DNA from: Clostridia bacterium
GTDB lineage: Bacteria; Bacillota; Clostridia; Christensenellales; CAG-138
Direction of reading: 5' to 3'
Length of the DNA stretch: 8,086 bases
Assembly (NCBI GenBank): GCA_030530185.1
Contig: JAUMVL010000079.1
Coordinates: 1-8,086 of the forward strand
The number at the start of each line of letters is the position of its first letter. The first letter of the stretch is position 1. Of this stretch, positions 6,308-8,086 are shown in pieces. The notes under the pieces are model-generated. The model was not told the DNA's origin. It saw only the letters and a list, made by a program, of their open reading frames with translations, and searched no databases. Position numbers and translations under genes: made by a program.

Positions 6308-6313
6308 ATCAAT

Positions 6314-6817
6314 ATGAAACCGTCCTCTGCCCCGCAAGCAAAAGCGCTCGCCGCCCTGCTCGATCCCTGCGTCAAAGTCCTCCCGGAAGGGTTCCGAATC
6401 GACCTTTCCCAAAGCCCCGGCGCATGGAACGATGCTCTGCGCACCTACGGCGGGCGGACGCTGTGCAGCGCCGTTGCGGCGCGGCTTTGCGCGGATTACC
6501 GGCAAGCGTTTCAAAAACCGTTCCTGTTTTCCGAACGCTGCATTTCCCATGAACTGCGCTACCATCTGCTCGCCTATCTTTGGACACAGAAGCTATGCGT
6601 CTATCGCCCGCTCTCGACGCTTCTGCTTCCCCGCGCCCGGCTTGAACGCGCCTGCCGTTCGGTCGAAATCGACATCGGCGATGTATACCGTTGGAGCCAG
6701 CGCGTCATCTTCCGCTACTTTTTCGGCATCCGAAAGGAGCTGCGCAGAACCGATCGGGACCCGTATGCAGTCCGGTTCGGCAAACGCCTTGTCCGGATTC
6801 CGCTGGTGAAAAAATAA
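6314..6817 (+). CDS. Hypothetical very basic protein (167 aa), possibly leaderless
   Basis: I do not recognise this protein. It is the only plus-strand gene. Support for it being real: an open frame from ATG 6314, a promoter-like sequence directly upstream, and a strong hairpin terminator 8 nt after its TAA stop. It is rich in arginine (about 22 of 167), with 9 Lys against about 14 acidic residues, so it is strongly positive; it also has six cysteines (19, 51, 59, 76, 95, 114) that do not form a tidy zinc-finger pattern. The C-terminal 30 residues are dense in Arg and Lys. There is no signal peptide or clear membrane segment. No Shine-Dalgarno precedes the ATG, and no other Met codon occurs in the frame downstream of it. 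Nucleic-acid binding is a guess from charge alone. Confidence 0.6.
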   Translation: MKPSSAPQAKALAALLDPCVKVLPEGFRIDLSQSPGAWNDALRTYGGRTLCSAVAARLCADYRQAFQKPFLFSERCISHELRYHLLAYLWTQKLCVYRPLSTLLLPRARLERACRSVEIDIGDVYRWSQRVIFRYFFGIRKELRRTDRDPYAVRFGKRLVRIPLVKK

Positions 6818-6825
6818 GCATACAG

Positions 6826-6857
6826 AAAGCGCCGAAGGAAATTCCCTCGGCGCTTTT
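6826..6857 (+). terminator. Terminator shared by convergent genes
   Basis: AAAGCGCCGA (6826-6835) pairs over 10 bp with TCGGCGCTTT (6847-6856), with an inner GGA/TCC pairing in the loop. On the plus strand the tract TTTTGCTTT follows, 8 nt after the orphan gene's stop. On the minus strand the same stem is followed by TTTCTGTAT and lies about 57 nt past the protease stop, so it can serve both genes. The stretch 6858-6912 holds no gene, only short self-complementary pieces such as TCCGATCGGA (6864-6873). Confidence 0.85.
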
Positions 6858-6912
6858 GCTTTGTCCGATCGGATCGGAAGGGGACGGATCCGGCGAACAA
6901 ACTTATCCTCCG

Positions 6913-8086
6913 TTACTGCTGCGGGACGTATTCCCCGAAGGTAACCGTCACTTCCATCTGCCGTCCGGCGCGCTGCAGCGTGATCTTTGCGGTATCGCCG
7001 GCGTTAAACGACGAGACCATGTCGCTGAGATCCGAGTTCGACGTAACACGCGTTTCGTTGACTGCAAGGATCAAATCGTTGATCTGAATGCCCGCCGCTT
7101 CGGCCGCGCTGCCTGCCGCCACATCGACAACCTGCACGCATGATACGCTGCTGTACGACCAGAAGCCGTAATCGCTGCGCAGCGAAACGTTTTGCGTCGA
7201 AACGCCGAGGTATGCTCTGCCCTTGATATAGCCGTAGTTGAGCAGGTCGTTGATCTCGGTCAGAACGTTGTTGATCGGAATCGCAAAGCCGAGTCCCTCG
7301 GCGTTGTTGCCGGACGCTTTTGCGTTGACAATGCCGATCAGCTTACCGCTCGCATTGAACAGGCCGCCGCCGGAGTTGCCCGGAGAGATCGCTGCATCGG
7401 TCTGGACGAGTTCCATCTCGCTGTTCTCGACCGTTACCGGACGGCGCAGTGCGGAGATGATCCCGCTCGTTGCCGTTCCGCGCAATTCACCCAGCGGGTT
7501 GCCGATCGCAATCACATCCTCGCCGACCGTCAGCATATCGCTGTCGCCGATCTCGGCAGCCGTAAGGTTCGCTGCGTCGATCTTGATGATTGCAATATCG
7601 TTGCGCTTGTCCTGTCCGACAAGCGTCGCCTCGTACTCGGTATCGTCGTTCAGGTACACCTTAATCTTGGAGGCGTTCTCGACCACATGCGCGCACGTGG
7701 CAATATAGCCGTCCTCGGTCAAAATGACGCCGCTGCCGCTGCCTTCGGCTTCATACGTCTGTCCCCAGTAGGTGACCGGCGACACGATGTCGATTCCGAC
7801 GACACTCGGCGCAGCAATCTCGCAGATCTGCGCACGGGTAAACGTACCGTCGTGCGCAAAGCCGTCCGACTTGACAACCGCATCGTTTGCTTCGGCCGTG
7901 TCCTTTGCCGCCGGGTTCGATTGCAGAGCCGGTGCCGGTACGGCGGTGGCCACCGCCTGCGGAGCCTGCTCCGGGGCGTCGACCGCTGCTGCGGCGGCAT
8001 CGCGGGTAAGCAGATAGCGGTTCGAAAGCAGCACGCCTGCAAACAGTCCGATGACCGTTGCCATCGCGACGCAGCTCAGCAGAACG
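6913..8086 (-). CDS. HtrA/DegP-type membrane-anchored serine protease (5' end cut off)
   Basis: Trypsin-like S1C protease with a C-terminal PDZ domain, a family that degrades misfolded or damaged proteins at the outer face of the membrane. Numbered from the Met at 8064, a hydrophobic anchor covers about 1-13, then an Ala/Pro-rich linker (about 22-62), the protease domain (about 76-275) and one PDZ domain (about 283-376). The triad is visible: His126 in TCAHVVEN, Asp156 in NDIAIIKID, and Ser231 in GNSGGG. The frame stays open to the window edge, and the seven codons before that Met (VLLSCVA) extend the membrane segment. No Shine-Dalgarno precedes the Met. The true start is therefore probably outside, with a cytoplasmic tail missing. 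The partial gene ends at TAA 6915-6913. Family assignment is firm; which paralogue (HtrA, HtrB, YyxA or other) is not. Confidence 0.93.
   Translation of the reverse strand, partial: VLLSCVAMATVIGLFAGVLLSNRYLLTRDAAAAAVDAPEQAPQAVATAVPAPALQSNPAAKDTAEANDAVVKSDGFAHDGTFTRAQICEIAAPSVVGIDIVSPVTYWGQTYEAEGSGSGVILTEDGYIATCAHVVENASKIKVYLNDDTEYEATLVGQDKRNDIAIIKIDAANLTAAEIGDSDMLTVGEDVIAIGNPLGELRGTATSGIISALRRPVTVENSEMELVQTDAAISPGNSGGGLFNASGKLIGIVNAKASGNNAEGLGFAIPINNVLTEINDLLNYGYIKGRAYLGVSTQNVSLRSDYGFWSYSSVSCVQVVDVAAGSAAEAAGIQINDLILAVNETRVTSNSDLSDMVSSFNAGDTAKITLQRAGRQMEVTVTFGEYVPQQ

Noticed and set aside
6056..6313. Upstream extension of the orphan gene to an ATG at 6056
   Set aside because: It would run antisense through the T-box leader and both promoters, so the protein most likely starts at 6314.
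6715..6900. Minus-strand 61-codon frame with a GGAGGATAAG site just upstream of a TTG start
   Set aside because: It runs through the shared terminator hairpin and antisense into the orphan gene, and its composition is unlike a real protein. The Shine-Dalgarno-like match after the protease stop is probably chance.
8065..8086. LLSC as a lipoprotein cleavage site in the protease
   Set aside because: The hydrophobic segment continues past the Cys for more than ten residues, which suits a membrane anchor. Leu just before Ser-Cys is also a poor lipobox match.
1..8086. CRISPR array, insertion sequence, phage or defence genes
   Set aside because: No spaced direct repeats, transposase, integrase or phage-like protein was seen on either strand; all supported genes are chromosomal housekeeping, sporulation or carbohydrate types, apart from one unknown.

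Overview
The window looks like a chromosomal stretch from a spore-forming, GC-rich member of the Firmicutes, probably class Clostridia. The support is a CotF-type spore-coat ferritin-like protein, a Phe T-box leader in front of pheST, strong GGAGG-type ribosome binding sites, and consensus sigma-A promoters. I cannot name the genus. All genes but one lie on the minus strand.

Layout from right to left (the direction of most transcription): the 5'-truncated end of a membrane-anchored HtrA/DegP-type serine protease (6913-8086); a hairpin terminator (6826-6857) shared with the convergent plus-strand orphan gene at 6314-6817; a divergent control region (about 6209-6310) with a perfect consensus promoter firing left and a weaker one firing right; a phenylalanine T-box leader with a UUC specifier (about 5986-6209); pheS, pheT and nadE, packed with 13-nt and 4-nt gaps; a GH43 glycosidase 55 nt after nadE; a strong terminator (815-844); a CotF-like gene with sporulation-type promoter motifs; its terminator (222-252); and a strong sigma-A promoter (60-88) reading out of the left edge toward an unseen gene.

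The T-box should let RNA polymerase continue into pheST when tRNA-Phe is uncharged. No terminator is visible between pheT, nadE and the GH43 gene, so NAD synthesis, and perhaps a sugar hydrolase, would share phenylalanine-starvation control. That is inference from layout.

I found no CRISPR, insertion sequence, phage gene, tRNA or rRNA, and no clearly new multi-gene system. The items most worth a second look are: the unrecognised, very basic, possibly leaderless gene at 6314-6817; the T-box terminator, which does not overlap its antiterminator; the forespore-like promoter before the coat gene; the GH43 acid position read as Asp; and the cysteine-rich segment of PheS.
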